A DNA stretch of 64,000 nt, taken from Sorex araneus. Lineage: Eukaryota > Chordata > Mammalia > Eulipotyphla > Soricidae. The position numbers were made by a program, and so were the translations under genes. Positions 33,542 to 44,600 of this stretch are shown in pieces. Each line of letters starts with the position of its first letter. Position 1 is the first letter of the stretch. The notes under the pieces were generated by a model. It was not told where the DNA came from. It searched no databases and saw only the letters and a program-made list of their open reading frames with translations. The stretch covers positions 112,979,552 to 113,043,551 of the forward strand of contig NC_073313.1 in the NCBI RefSeq assembly GCF_027595985.1, in the 5' to 3' direction.

Positions 33542-33812
33542 AAAGGCATGTTGGTCTTTTAGCCAATAAGCCAAAATGAATAGTAAGGCTCCTTTTCTCA
33601 GCAATCAGAAAAGCAAACAGTGAAGATGAAAAACATAGCGAAGTCCCTTTCCTCACTCTCCCCTCTCCCCCCACCACTGTGATGTGCCCCTGGGGCAGAC
33701 CCTGCTCCTAGGTGCTGGAGTGAAGCATGCGCTCAGGATCCCTCACAAGAACAGCAGACTGGTGGCTCACACCACACACATGGGATTCTCTCACTCTGGT
33801 AGGTTGGAGCGT
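33542..33812. other. Unidentified 270-bp segment within L1 DNA
   Basis: L1 ORF2 homology is lost between the TSD at 33,541 and about 33,813, where minus-strand RT sequence resumes. The segment contains a CT-rich run (33,650-33,672) and a GC-rich stretch (33,680-33,730). I do not recognise it. Confidence 0.4.
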
Positions 33813-34500
33813 GAAGTCCACTTTTATTTCTTGAAGTAGCATTTTTTAGTTTTCTTTGTATAGATTCTTCTCCTCTTTAGTTAAACTGATTCTTAGGTAC
33901 TTGATTTTCTGAGGCATAATTGTGAATCATATTGTTAATGGGTTTGTTTTTTTAATATCACTTTCTTCTCATTCATTATTTTTATATGAAAAAGCTGTGA
34001 ACTTCTAGATATTGATTTTGTAACCTGCCACTCTACTACACAAATCTATTGTTTCTAGGAGCTTTTTCATGGAGTCTTTAGGATTCTCTATGAATAATAT
34101 CAAGTCATCTTCAAATAGTGAGAGGTATACTTCTTCCTTTCCTATATGGATGCCTTTGATGTCTCTTTCTTGCTTAATTACTATGGCAAGTACTTACAGT
34201 ACTATATTGAATAGAAGTGTTGAGAGTGGGCAAACTTGTCTTGTGCCTTATCTTAGAGGCAAGACTTTTAGTTTTACCATATTGAGGATAATGCTTACTG
34301 TGGGCTTGTGGTAGATGGCTTTGACTATATTGAGAAAAGTCCCTTCAACTCCCATTTTATTGATAGTTTTTATCCTGAAGTTGTCAAATTCATGTCAACC
34401 TTGTCAAATGCTTTTTCTGCATCTATGGGTATGATCATACGGTTTCTACCCTTTCTTTTATTGATATGGTGTATTATGGTGACTGTATTGTTATATAACT
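33813..34500 (-). mobile_element. Old L1 ORF2 reverse-transcriptase region
   Basis: Reverse-complement matches to RT sequence include cttgtcttgtgccttatctt and ttgtcaaatgctttttctgc, corresponding to the SGTRQGCPL and DAEKAFDKI regions. Stops are frequent. Confidence 0.8.
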
Positions 34501-34502
34501 TT

Positions 34503-34545
34503 ACAAGAAAAAACCCATCCAACCCTATAAAAATGGGGAGAAGAA
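34503..34545 (+). mobile_element. Start of an L1 3'-end insertion, interrupted
   Basis: The 43 bp match the ORF2 [15 protein letters not shown] region in sense orientation. They rejoin at 37,567, where gggagaagaa is repeated and the sequence carries on into MNRNFLKEEIQMA-like codons. Confidence 0.7.
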
Positions 34546-34838
34546 CTCAGTTTTAGAACTTCAGGGCAGTTTCATGGATGGGCATTGAAGATAACTTTTT
34601 GGTGTCTCTCTCCCAGGTAGACCCCCAATTCAGATGCCCTGATGAAGACGCAATAAGTGAGTGAGTGTGAACTTGGCTTTAGAATGTCAGGGCAGTTGTA
34701 TGCATGGGTATTGGATAGCACGTTTTGGTGTCATTTCATCACTGTCTCACTCAAAGCACACATAGAAATTCATCCAAAATTAGGCTCCTAACCACACAAA
34801 GCATACAGAAAACTACCCTAAAGAGCAAAGTTCACAAT

Positions 34839-35950
34839 GGTAAAGCAACGCAAAACCCACCAGGCTTAGTGAGTGAAGAGGCTAGCTGAGAGACCCAATG
34901 AGTAATAATGAGCTATATAACTTCTCTGACAAGGTATTTAGTATGGAAACCTTAAGGATGCATAAACATCTCAAAGAAAATATGGAATACACCTCCAATA
35001 AAATACAGGAGGCTATGAGAGCAGAACTGAGGGAAATGCAAACAAAAATACAAGCAGAAGTGACGAGGTACTGCAAATCTCCAGACTAGAGCAGAAGATG
35101 GAAAATAACTTTAAAATAAACTAACAGATGACAAGAGAAAATTAGGATGGTTCCAAGAGCAGCAACATAAGGATCATTGAAATACCAGTGGGCACGAATA
35201 AAACCCTGATGAAGAAGCAACCGTCAAAGCTATCATTGCTGAGAAGTTCCCAGAGCTGGAGATTGCATGCACCCAAATCCAGGAGTCCCGAAGTGTACCA
35301 GCTAAAAAATCCAAATTAGAATACCCCAAGACACATCCTAATCAAAATGATGAAACTGTAAATAGAGGTATAATACTGTAAACAACAAGATCAAAGAAGG
35401 AAATTGCTAAAGGACTGACTTTAGGGGGGAGACTCTCCAAACAATAATAGTGAGTTTTGTTGAAATACTGAATGCAATCAAAGTGAAAGTAAAGTGAAAT
35501 TTATCAGTTACACAGGCAAGGGGGGCTAGGGGTGGGGGGGGCTTGGGGATGGGGGGCCTAGGGGTGTGAGGGGACGGGGTGGAGCTATAATGTGATTCTT
35601 GGTGGTGGAATATGTGCACTGGTGAAGGGATGGGTGTTCGAGCATTGTATAACTGAGACTTAAACCTGAAAACTTTGTAACTTTCCACATGGTGACTCAA
35701 TAAAAAAAGGGGAAAAAAGAAGGAAATTGCTTATAATGTAGCATCCTAAGATTCACGGCTGACTTATCAGATGAAACCCTCCACACCTGAAGACAGGGCT
35801 GGGATATAGTGAGCAAATGTAATGAAATGAATGTCTTACCAAAAATACATTACCCAGCCAGACTCTCATTCAAATTTGAAGGAACAAAATACAACTTCAC
35901 AGATAAAAAAACAAATCAAGCACTTCATAGAAACAAAACCAATGCTACAG
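34839..35950 (+). pseudogene. L1 ORF1 remnant, interrupted by a composite element
   Basis: The start ATG at 34,839 (MVKQRKTHQ-like) is followed by stops. Coiled-coil sequence is open at 34,898-35,089. RRM-like NIRIIE-type sequence lies near 35,165, and C-terminal domain sequence near 35,800-35,920. Copy D of the composite family splits it at 35,409-35,715. Confidence 0.7.
35409..35715 (+). mobile_element. Composite non-autonomous element, copy D (5'-truncated)
   Basis: This 307-bp insertion is flanked by a perfect 16-bp TSD, aaagaaggaaattgct (35,393-35,408 and 35,716-35,731). It starts in the core (ggggggagactctccaaaca, aataatagtgagttttgttg), passes a G-rich tract (35,520-35,580) and ends in the L1-like terminus gtgcactggtgaagggatgg and tttccacatggtgactcaat. 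Confidence 0.85.
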
Positions 35951-36234
35951 AAGAAATAAATTGGATAATTTTAGATAATACATGTTACACAAGTATATCT
36001 AACTCCTGAATAAAGATTACACATATACCCATCATAATAATCTCTCACAATGCCGATAGATGAAAGGCACCATTCAAAAGGGACAGAGTGGCAGGATGAA
36101 TTAGAAAATTAAACCCAACATTCTACGGCCTAGCCTAGAAGAAACACATCTGAATACTCAAAGCAAACAGCTCAAAATTAACTGTTGGAAAACAATTGAC
36201 TTTGTTTTCCAAGCGAACAACCCCCTTTAAAAAC

Positions 36235-36290
36235 TCAGGGCTTCCATACTAGTATCAGACTTCATGCTGATACTAGTATCAGATTTCATG
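36235..36290. repeat. 26-bp tandem duplication in ORF2
   Basis: The block with actagtatcagacttcatgc occurs twice in tandem with one difference. The family has one copy. Confidence 0.7.
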
Positions 36291-37566
36291 CTGAAGAAGG
36301 TTCTAAGAGACAGTGAATGTCATTCCTTAGTGATCAAGTGATCGGTACAACAAGAAGAACTCACACTCCTAAATGTATATGCACCTAATGAGGGACCATC
36401 AAAATACTTGAAACAAATGTTAATAGTCTTGAAGAAAGACATTGATAACAACAAAATAGTAGTTGGAGACTTTAACACAGCTGTGTCACTTCTTGATAGA
36501 TCAGCTAGACTAAAGTTCAACAAGGAGATAGTTTATTTGAGGAAAGAAATGGAAGAGCGAGGATTAGTAGACATACAGGACCTTTAATCCCCATAAGGCC
36601 GAATATACATTCTTCTCCAGTACAAATGTACAAGAACAACCAGTGTTAGCATGGATTTGGGGAAAAAGGGGCCCTCATTCATTTTTGGTGAGAATGCTGA
36701 CTGGTACATTCTTTTTGGAAAGCAATATGGACATACCTTAAAAAACTACAAATTGAGCTTCCATTTGACCCAGCAATACCACGTCTGGAAATATACCCTG
36801 GGGGTTCAAAAACACACAGCAGAAACGACATCTTCGCTTCTATGTTCATTGCAGCACTATTCATAATAATCAGAATCTGAAAATAATCCAAGTGTCTGAA
36901 AACAGATAACTAAACAAATAAACCATAATACATCTACACAATGGAATACTACACAGCTGTTAGGAAAAATATGGTTATGAAATCTGCCTATAAATGGATA
37001 GACTTGGAGAGTATCATGCCAAATGAAATGAGTCGGATGGAAAGGGACAGATATAGAATGACTGCATTTATTTGTGGGATATAAAAAAACAATATGAAAC
37101 TAATATCCAAGGCCAGGGAAAATGGACCAGAAGGACTGGTCGATGGTTGGTCAATGGTATGGGAGATGGAGAGGGGAGTTAATAAAGAGGAGGATCCACT
37201 ATGAAACTATTAGTTGGAAATAATCACTCAGGACAAGAACTAAGTGTTGAAAACAGGCAAAGGTATACAAATGATAACCTTACAGCATCTGTATCACAAA
37301 CCATAATGCCTAAAATGAGAGAAAGATACATATAGATAAGAGACCTCTCTTATCTGTCATAACGGCAATCTGGGGTGAGGGATAGCTTGAAGGGGTGGGA
37401 GGGAAACTGGGGACACTGTTGCTGGAAAATTATACTGGTGGAGTAATGGGTGTTGGAGCATTGTATGACTGAACTGCAATCATGAATAATTTTGTAATTA
37501 TGGTTCATGATAATTGTAATTCATGATATCTCAGTGATTCAATAAAAATAAATAAATAAATAAGTA

Positions 37567-38490
37567 GGGAGAAGAAATGAACAGAAACTTCCTCAAAGAA
37601 GAAATTCAAATGGCCATAATGCACAAAATAAAATTATCTACATCACTAGTCATCAATAGATGCAAATCAAAACAACAATGATATATAAGTTCACACCACA
37701 GAGACCAGAACACTTCCAAATAACAAGAACAACCAGTGCTGGCACGGATGTGGGGAGAAAGGGACTTTATTCATTGTTAGTGGGAATTTTTACTGGTCCA
37801 TCATTTTTGAAAAACAACATGGACATTCCTCAAAATAACTAGAGACTAGGTTCCCATTTAACCCAACAATATCACTTCTGGGAGTATACCCTGAGGGCCC
37901 CAAAACATGCAGCAGAATTGCCATCTGCCCTTCGATATTCATTGCAGCACTACGCACATTAGCCAAAATCTGGAAACAATCTGAATGCCTGAAAACAGAT
38001 GACTAAATAAATAAATCATGGCAGATCTACACAGTGGAATACTATAGAGGCTGTTAATAAAATGAAGTCATGAAATTTGCTTTAAAATATATGGACATAG
38101 AATGAGTGCATTCATTTATGGAATATAAAAAATATGAGATTTATCTCCAATACTAGGAAAAACAGGGGCCAGGAATACTGGTCAATGGTTGGAAGCTTGC
38201 CACAAGTGTGTGTGGGATGAAGTGCAGGTAGGACAGAGAAGTGACCAGTATGACAATAATATTTGGAAATGATCATTCTGGACAAGAACTGAGTTAAAAG
38301 AGAGAGAGTGATAAATAAGAAAAGTGCCTGCCAGTGGGGAAGGGAAACCGGGAGGAAGAGAAACTGGGGACATTGGTGGGAGGAAATATACACTGGTGAA
38401 TGGATGTGTGTTGGGGCATTATATTACTGAAACCTAATCATGAACAACCTAGTAACTATGTATCTTACTGTGATTCAATTAAAATAAATA
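37567..38490 (+). mobile_element. Older L1 3' end (continuation)
   Basis: ORF2 C-terminus resumes after the nested L1 and is followed by the 3'UTR ending in cttactgtgattcaattaaa and an A-rich tail. Confidence 0.8.
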
Positions 38491-38639
38491 AAATAACTTC
38501 TAAAAATGTTAAAATCTGCCTTTGATAATGTATGGTTTATTGCCTGTCAACAATGCATTAATAAAACTAATTTAAAAATACAGAGAAGTCATACAGAAAT
38601 ATCTCTACAATAGATTCACCATTAGGTACCACAGAGGAT

Positions 38640-38790
38640 GCTGTTTATTTTGGGGTTCTTAAGTCACACCTGGCAGTGCTCAGGGGCTACTCCTGGCAGT
38701 GCACAGGGACTGTACTGTTTCGGGGATTGAAATTGAACCTCCCTCTTGCAAAAAATGCATTTTAGTCCCTTTGAGTTCACAGTCTCTAGA
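38640..38790 (-). repeat. SOR-type SINE
   Basis: The motifs cacacctggcagtgctcagg, ggctactcctggcagtgcac and ggggattgaaattgaacct are the reverse complement of the family body and B-box. Confidence 0.7.
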
Positions 38791-38819
38791 GCACAGGGAT
38801 TAGCCAACTTACTAGCTGC

Positions 38820-38985
38820 TCAACAACCTCTGGCCACACTCCATCAGCCTCTGTGAGATCAAACTGCGGCCACAGATGTTCCACGTGCTGCCCAGAGAGA
38901 CAGGCAGGTACATGTTTGACAGTGTACAGATCGTTACAACATGCCAGTCAACCAAAAGCTTACAGTCAGTAGACTGGGAACAACC
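38820..38985. other. Unidentified segment before a LINE-tailed SINE
   Basis: Moderately GC-rich sequence with an open plus frame that includes FHVLPRETGRYMFDSVQ. No family is recognised. It might be a processed pseudogene fragment or 5' sequence carried with the SINE. Confidence 0.3.
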
Positions 38986-38989
38986 GTAA

Positions 38990-39260
38990 AGGTGATTAGA
39001 GGCTACCCCAAGCCTCCGTCCCTCTCGTGTAGTCCGGCAAGCTGCCGCATGGCAGAGCCTGGCAAGCTACCCGTGGCGTACTTGATACCATGGCCCAAAA
39101 CTGTAACAACTATGGTCCTCATTCCCCTGACCCTGAAAGAGCCCCCACTATGCCATCGGGCTACACTAGTACAAGACAGGAATGAATGGAGATATTACTG
39201 GCGGCCGCTTGAGCAAGTAGATGAACAACAGGATGACAGTGACAGTGATGACGGTGAAAA
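38990..39260 (+). repeat. LINE-tailed SINE, long form
   Basis: The motifs gcatggcagagcctggcaag and ctacccgtggcgtacttgat are shared with 59.7, 62.3 and 63.8 kb. An extra 80 bp or so follows (gaccctgaaagagccccc to gaatggagatattact). The end translates HRATLVQDRNEWRYYWRPLEQ and matches the RTE-type LINE end at 54.74 kb. The tail is gacagtgacagtgatga. The 134-codon frame at 38,941-39,345 is a by-product of this repeat. Confidence 0.75.
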
Positions 39261-39865
39261 TTACCCCTGTGAAGCCTGTAGATGTGCCTCATTGGAACAG
39301 AGAATGTCTTGCATGTGGAAGAGATGGTTTCAGTATATAAACTGATTTCTCATTTAAGCTGTCTAGCTCCAGAGTGCTCACCTTTAATCACTGCATTATT
39401 AAAATTGTCACTTCCCAACCATTCTAATCTCACTTTCTAGGGATCATCTGCAAATACTATGGCACATTTTCTTTTGGGGTGTTACCAATGTGAACACAAA
39501 AATTCATCTATCAACAAAATAAACAGGCTACAAAGAAGCAAAAGAAAGCTTGTGTTCTCCTAGACAACTCATGCTAATATCTTGCTGTTTATATTGTGTT
39601 TAGATTGTTCTGTACTTTATGTTCTGAAAAACTAATACTCTGGCAGAGACCTAAAGAAAATAGTAAAGTTTAGGATATTTGGAGACTGTATAAGAGTCAA
39701 AGGAGATAACAGTAATAAATGTCCCAAAACAGGAGTATGTTCGATATTCTTGGGTAAGACAATAAAGGACAATGCATTTAAAATTGTGTAAATAAGGGCG
39801 AATATTAAAATTTGAAGTAACCATTAGCACAGTCATATAGGGAATTAGATTTTTTTGTGTTTTAT
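39261..39865. other. Unique AT-rich sequence, no gene
   Basis: No repeat or coding feature is recognised. Confidence 0.5.
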
Positions 39866-41048
39866 AGCTTTTAAAAAATTTTTATTAGTGAATCACCATG
39901 AGGTACAGTTGTAGACTTACAAACTTTCGTGCTTGCATTTCAGTTATACAATGATCAAGTACCCATCCCTCCACCAGTGCCCATTCTCCACCACCAATGA
40001 TCCCAGTATCCCTCTCACCACCACCACCCCATAAACCTCACCCCTTTTGTTCTTTCTCTCCTTTTGGGTGTTGTGGTTTGCAGTAGAGGTATTGAGTGGC
40101 CATCGTGTTCTGTCTATAGTCTACTTTCAGCACACATCTCCCATTCTGAGCGGGGTCCTCCAAACACCATTTACTTGGTGTTCCCTTCTCTAACTGAGCT
40201 GCCTTTTCCCTCAGCATGTGAGGCCGGCTTGCAAGTCATGGAGAAAACCTCCTACTATTCTTGGGACTTAGTCTCCTATTCTGTTATTCTATATTCCACA
40301 GATGAGTGCAATCTTTCTATTTCTGTCTCTCTTTTTCTGGCTCATTTCACTTAGCATGATACTTTCCATGTGATCCACTTATATGCAAAGTTCATGACTT
40401 CATCTTTTCTAACAGCTGGATAGTATTCCATTGTGTACATGTACCAAAGTTTCTTAAATCAGTCATCTGTTCTCGGGCACTCGGATTTTTTTCCAGATTC
40501 TGGCTATTGTAAACAGTGCTGCTATGAACAAATAAGTGCAGATGTCATTTGGATTATAGTATTTTTACATCTCCGGGATATAGTCCCATAAGTGGCATTG
40601 CTAGGTAAAAATTGGAGCTCAATTTCTAATTTTTTGAGAAGCGTCCATATTGTTTTCCAAAAGGCCTGAACCAGTCGGCATTCCCACCAGCAGTGTAGAA
40701 GAGTCCCTTCCTCCCGACATCCACACCAACACCGATTGCTTTTGTTCTTTCAGATGTGGGCAAGTCTCTGTGGTGTGAGATGATATCTCATAGTTGTTTT
40801 GATCTACATCTCCATGATTATTAATGATGAAGAGCATATTTTCATGTACCTTTATGCCATTCGTATATCTTCATTGAGAAAGTTTCTGTTCATTTCATTG
40901 CCCCATTTTCTGATGGGGTTGCTTTCTTCTTGTAGAGCTCATCCAGTGCCTTAATATCAACCCCTTATCAGATGGGTATTGGATGAATACCCTTTTGCAT
41001 TCTGTAGATTGTCTTTGTATTTTGGTCACTGTATCTTTTGAGGTGCAG
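39866..41048 (-). mobile_element. L1 3' end, direct part of a 5'-inverted insertion
   Basis: The 3'UTR starts at about 39,875 and ORF2 C-terminus runs to the CTSKDTVTK motif at 41,048. There the strand flips, and 41,049-42,490 is plus-oriented ORF2 from further upstream in the element. This is the arrangement expected from twin priming. The codon after the Cys motif is CGA (40,675-40,677). Confidence 0.8.
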
Positions 41049-41516
41049 AGAAATAAAAAATGACATGAGGAAATGGAAACATACCCTCTGCTCATGGATT
41101 GGGAGAATTAACATTGTCAAAATATCAATACTCCCCAAAGCATTATACAGATTCAATGCAATCCCTATAAAGATACCATGACATTCCTCAAAGAAATGGA
41201 TCAAACACTCCTGAAATTCATATAGAACAACAAACGCCCACGAATAGCCAAAGCAAGTTTTAGGGGAAAAAAAAATGGGAGGCATCACCCTCCCCAACTT
41301 CAAACTACTACAAAGCAGTAACAATTAAAACAGCATGGTACTGGAACAAAGGCAGAGACACAGACCAATGGAACAGTGTGGAATATCCTTACACACAACC
41401 CCAAATGTATGAACATCTAATCTTTCATAAGGGAGCAAGAAATGTGAAGTGGAGCAAGGAAAGCCTCTTTAGCAAATGGTGCTGACATAACTGGACAACC
41501 ACTTCAAGAAACTGGG
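41049..41516 (+). mobile_element. L1 inverted 5' part, first piece
   Basis: Plus-oriented ORF2 runs from the DMRKWKH region to the NWTTT region, upstream in L1 of the direct part at 39,866-41,048. Copy A of the composite family interrupts it at 41,517. Confidence 0.8.
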
Positions 41517-42360
41517 ATTACAATGCTGCCCCAGGAGGGGAAAGGTTTTTCTCTCTCGGTTTTTCCTTTCCGGAGGAGAAGGCGTGGTGACCACCATCTT
41601 ATAAGGACCACTAAAGATAGGTATGTGCTTGCAGCAATGGAATTTCGGGATGGGGGCATTACCGGTGCCGCTCCCATCGAGATGTGAACCGAGTGTAAAC
41701 ACGTGTACAGCCTTTCCATCGATGGATGACAATGATCCCAGAGGCCAGCTAAACTACTTTTGGTACCAGTACCAGCAACTTCTTGCAGAAATGTCTTTAG
41801 ACTGTGAACTAAGCCACGGCCCCATGCTGCTCCAGGAGGGGAAAGGTTTTTCTCTCTAGGCTTTTCCTTTTCAGGAGGGAAAGGTGTGGTGACTGCCATC
41901 TTATAAAGACCATTAAAGAGAAGTACGACCTTGCAATGATGCAATTTCTGGCAGAAATTTCCCTGGACTTAGTTACTAAATAACTAAAATACAGAAATCC
42001 AAAACCACGTGGCCGAGATAGTGGCCACGCGACCTCATATCTCTTCATTGTCAGCAATAGAAAATAAATTATCAAATGCTTCCTTTTCAGCAGGTCTGAT
42101 TTGGGGGGGTCCACACAATAATAGTGAGTTTTTTGTGTAAATATTTAATGTAATCAAAGTGAAGAGAAAGTAAAGTAAAAATTATCAGCTACACAGGCGG
42201 GGGGTGGGGGTGGGAGGGAAGGTATACTGGGGTTCTTGATAGTGGGATATGTGCACTGGTAAAGGGATGGATGTTCGATTATTGTATAACTGAGACTTAA
42301 GCCTGTATGCTTTGTAACTTTTCACATGGTGATTCAATAAAATTAATTAATTAATTAATT
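41517..42360 (+). mobile_element. Composite non-autonomous element, copy A
   Basis: This 844-bp element lies inside L1 ORF2, flanked by the 8-bp aaactggg (41,509-41,516 and 42,361-42,368). Two 5' units about 301 bp apart both begin ctgcyccaggaggggaaagg (41,526 and 41,827). The motif gactgtgaactaagc is at 41,800-41,814. A core with ctggacttagttactaaa and cagcaatagaaaataaatt follows, then a G-rich run (42,198-42,215), the L1-like terminus and an attaatt tail. Confidence 0.8.
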
Positions 42361-42368
42361 AAACTGGG

Positions 42369-42490
42369 CTTAGACCTCGACCTAACACCATGCACAAAAA
42401 TCAAATCAAAATGGATTAAAGACCTCAACATCAGACCAGAATCCATTAGGTACACTGAAGACAAGGTCAGCAAAACTCTCTACAATACTG
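42369..42490 (+). mobile_element. L1 inverted 5' part, second piece
   Basis: ORF2 continues from the aaactggg duplication through cttagacctcgacctaacac (DLDLTPCTK) to the YTEDKVSKTL region, then homology ends. Confidence 0.78.
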
Positions 42491-42669
42491 AATGTTGATA
42501 TTGAATTTTTTAAATAATACAATAATTATAGTAACTGCACTATTTTAAAAGATTTTGTGTGTGTTGACTAAAATGTAAGGGTAACAAAACCAAAAATAAA
42601 ACATAGAAACTGGGAGAAAATATTCATACATCATACATCTGAAAGTGATAAAATGGTAAAGATATTAGA

Positions 42670-42840
42670 CTAGGGAGATAGCTCAAAGGGCTGAGTACAC
42701 TACTTGCCTGTGGGAGACCCCCGTTTATGGCAGGCACTGTGGTCCTCTTAGTACCACTGTGTGACCCTTAGCAACTCAAAGTAGCCTTGAAGAGCACAAG
42801 ACAGGACTCAGAAACAAACAAGAAATAAAGAAAGCAAAAG
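42670..42840 (+). repeat. SOR-type SINE, diverged
   Basis: The order ctagggagatagctcaaagg, cttgcctgtgggag, ggcaggcactgtggtcctct and gaccaca-type body with a gaaacaaacaag tail fits the family. Confidence 0.6.
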
Positions 42841-42890
42841 AACTCACAGTTTCACAAGCAAAACCCAACTAACCCAATAAGGGAACATGC
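42841..42890 (+). mobile_element. Ancient L1 fragment left of copy B
   Basis: The segment aacccaactaacccaataag followed by catgcaaaagatc matches the end of ancient L1 ORF2. It continues on the far side of copy B at 43,961. Confidence 0.6.
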
Positions 42891-42910
42891 AAAAGATCAG
42901 GCTAGATCTC

Positions 42911-43940
42911 GAGTGAAGAATCTTGGCTGGTGGGCACCACAACACCGGAGAATGCTGCAGAACCCAAACCTTGCCGATAGCACCAAGATGCCCCAGATGG
43001 AGTAGGTAGGTGCAGTCTCCCCGCCTTCTCCAGATGGAATCCCCACAACCGTGAGCTTCTACAATGATGGCTCGTGTAAGTAGGGACCAGGACTATTTCT
43101 CCAAACCATGCGGTCACATACACAAACATGTGACCTTTCCTAATATACAAAAAATATAAAAACACTCAGAAATGGCTCCTCCGATTCTGAACAGCCATGA
43201 TCCCAGAGGCACACAAACCAATCTCAAAACACAGCAGCTGCTGGCAGAAATGCTCCTGGACTGTGAACTAAGCTACAGCCCCTTGCTGCTTCAGGAGGGG
43301 AAGGTTTTTGTCCCTCGCCTTTTCACCTTTGTGTCAGCATAGCGACCACCACCTTTCAGAGCCAATTGGACAGAGAGGTAGGAGCTTGCAGTGATGGGGT
43401 GCATGGGAAATCTCCCGATGGGGAGGGGTGAAACCGGCCCTACTTCCTCCCCAGATGAGATCCTGAGCAGCCGCCCACGAATGGCTCCTCTGTTCTTGAA
43501 TGGCCATGATCCCAGAGGCACACAAACTAATCTTGGAACCCAGGGGCCGCTGGCAGAAATACCTCTGGACTTAATTACTAAAATTCCAGAATTCCAAAAC
43601 TGCACAGCCGCTGTTGCAGCCCTGTGACATCGTATGCTCTTCATTATCATCAATAGAAAACAAATTGTCTAATGATGCCTTTTCGGCAGTTCTGATTGTT
43701 GGGGGAAAATTCCAAATAATAATGGTGGGTTTTCTATCGAAAATTGAATGTGATGAAAGTAAAGAGAGAGTAAAGTGAAAATCATCTGTCACATAGGCAG
43801 GGTGGGAATGGGGTGGGAGGTATACTGGGGTTCTTGGTGGTGAAACATGTGCACTGGTGAAGAGATAGGATGTTTGATCATTGTATGACTGAGACTTAAA
43901 CCTGAAAGTTTTGTTTCTGTTCTCACGGTGATTCAAAAAA
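42911..43940 (+). mobile_element. Composite non-autonomous element, copy B
   Basis: This 1,030-bp element sits in ancient L1. The flanks aaaagatcaggctagatctc (42,891-42,910) and aaaagatcgtattagatctc (43,941-43,960) agree at 16 of 20 positions. Two units 309 bp apart begin aatggctcct (43,171 and 43,480) and share catgatcccagaggcacaca. The motif gactgtgaactaagc is at 43,259-43,273. The core (ttccagaattccaaaactgc, tcaatagaaaacaaattgtc), a G-rich run near 43,800 and the L1-like 3' terminus follow. Confidence 0.82.
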
Positions 43941-43960
43941 AAAAGATCGTATTAGATCTC

Positions 43961-44210
43961 ACTTTAAAGATATAGAGATGAAATAGAGACCAAGGAAAAA
44001 ATGCTCAACATTACTTATTATTAGGAAAATCAAAACCACTATGAAATATTACCTCATAATAGTTAGAATGTCCTATATCAAAAAATTGGAAATAACAAAT
44101 CTTGGGAAGAATGTGGAGAAAACCTGGCATGCTGTTTTGGAAATCCAAATTGGTACAGCCTCTATGGAAAACCATATGAAGATTCTCTTTATTTTGTAAA
44201 AATGGAAATG
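43961..44210 (+). mobile_element. Ancient L1 fragment right of copy B
   Basis: Motifs such as aaatcaaaaccactatgaaa, tattacctcataatagttag and aaattggtacagcctctatg are the ORF2 C-terminal region of an old, widespread L1. Confidence 0.75.
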
Positions 44211-44214
44211 CCAT

Positions 44215-44600
44215 AAAACTGTGTAGATAGTTCAAGTGGTAGATCACATGCAACATTCTGAGGGGGGTTTTGTTTATTTTTTGAGTACTTTCAGTAAGTA
44301 TTCAGGGTTACTTCTGAATGAATATACAATCAGGAATCACTCCTAGAGGTTCTCAGGGAACCACAAGGATGCCAGAATCAAACCTGAGTTGATCATGTGC
44401 AAGGCAAACAACCTACCCATTGTAATATCTCTCCAGTCCCACAACCTGAGTTTCATGCCAGGCATTGTGTGACCCCCAAACATCACCAGGTGTAGCTCTA
44501 GTGACTCCTGAGCCCTGAGCACCCAATCACCATGTATGGAGCAAACGATCAGGTGTACAATGTCAGCCTGAGCACCACTGGCTGTTGTCAATGTTTTTTA
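44215..44600 (+). repeat. SOR-type SINE split by a second SINE
   Basis: The head at 44,215-44,258 (agttcaagtggtagatcac, catgcaac) and the body at 44,441-44,600 (aacctgagtttcatgccagg, gtgtgacccccaaacatcac) fit one plus-strand SINE. It is interrupted by a minus-strand copy at 44,262-44,440. Confidence 0.6.
44262..44440 (-). repeat. SOR-type SINE nested in the previous one
   Basis: The sequence from ttttgtttattttttgagta through aggaatcactcctagaggtt to tatctctccagtccc is reverse-oriented body to head. The flanking caacattctgag and acaacctgag are compatible with a short TSD. Confidence 0.65.

Larger units (their letters stand above)
34546..37566 (+). mobile_element. L1 with repeated 5'UTR and a large ORF2 deletion
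   Basis: This element is inserted in an older L1 3' end; the 10-bp gggagaagaa at 34,536-34,545 and 37,567-37,576 is the likely TSD. The 5'UTR (34,546-34,838) has two units of about 126 bp (tttagaa...tcagggcag at 34,552 and 34,678). ORF1 remnants run from 34,839 to about 35,950, ORF2 from about 36,050. ORF2 jumps from the endonuclease EYTFFSS motif to the Cys-motif region near 36,620, losing about 2.8 kb. The 3'UTR ends at about 37,560. Confidence 0.78.

Noticed and set aside
34503..34545. Possible 5' inversion joining the minus-strand L1 (to 34,500) and plus-strand L1
   Set aside because: The plus piece is from further 3' in ORF2 than the minus piece, which twin priming would not give. A separate L1 3' end interrupted by a nested L1 fits better, with gggagaagaa repeated at 37,567.
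38941..39345. 134-codon plus frame that looks like a small gene
   Set aside because: Most of it is the LINE-tailed SINE; the motif-like residues (WRPLEQ and an acidic tail) come from the LINE-derived 3' end and its tandem tail.
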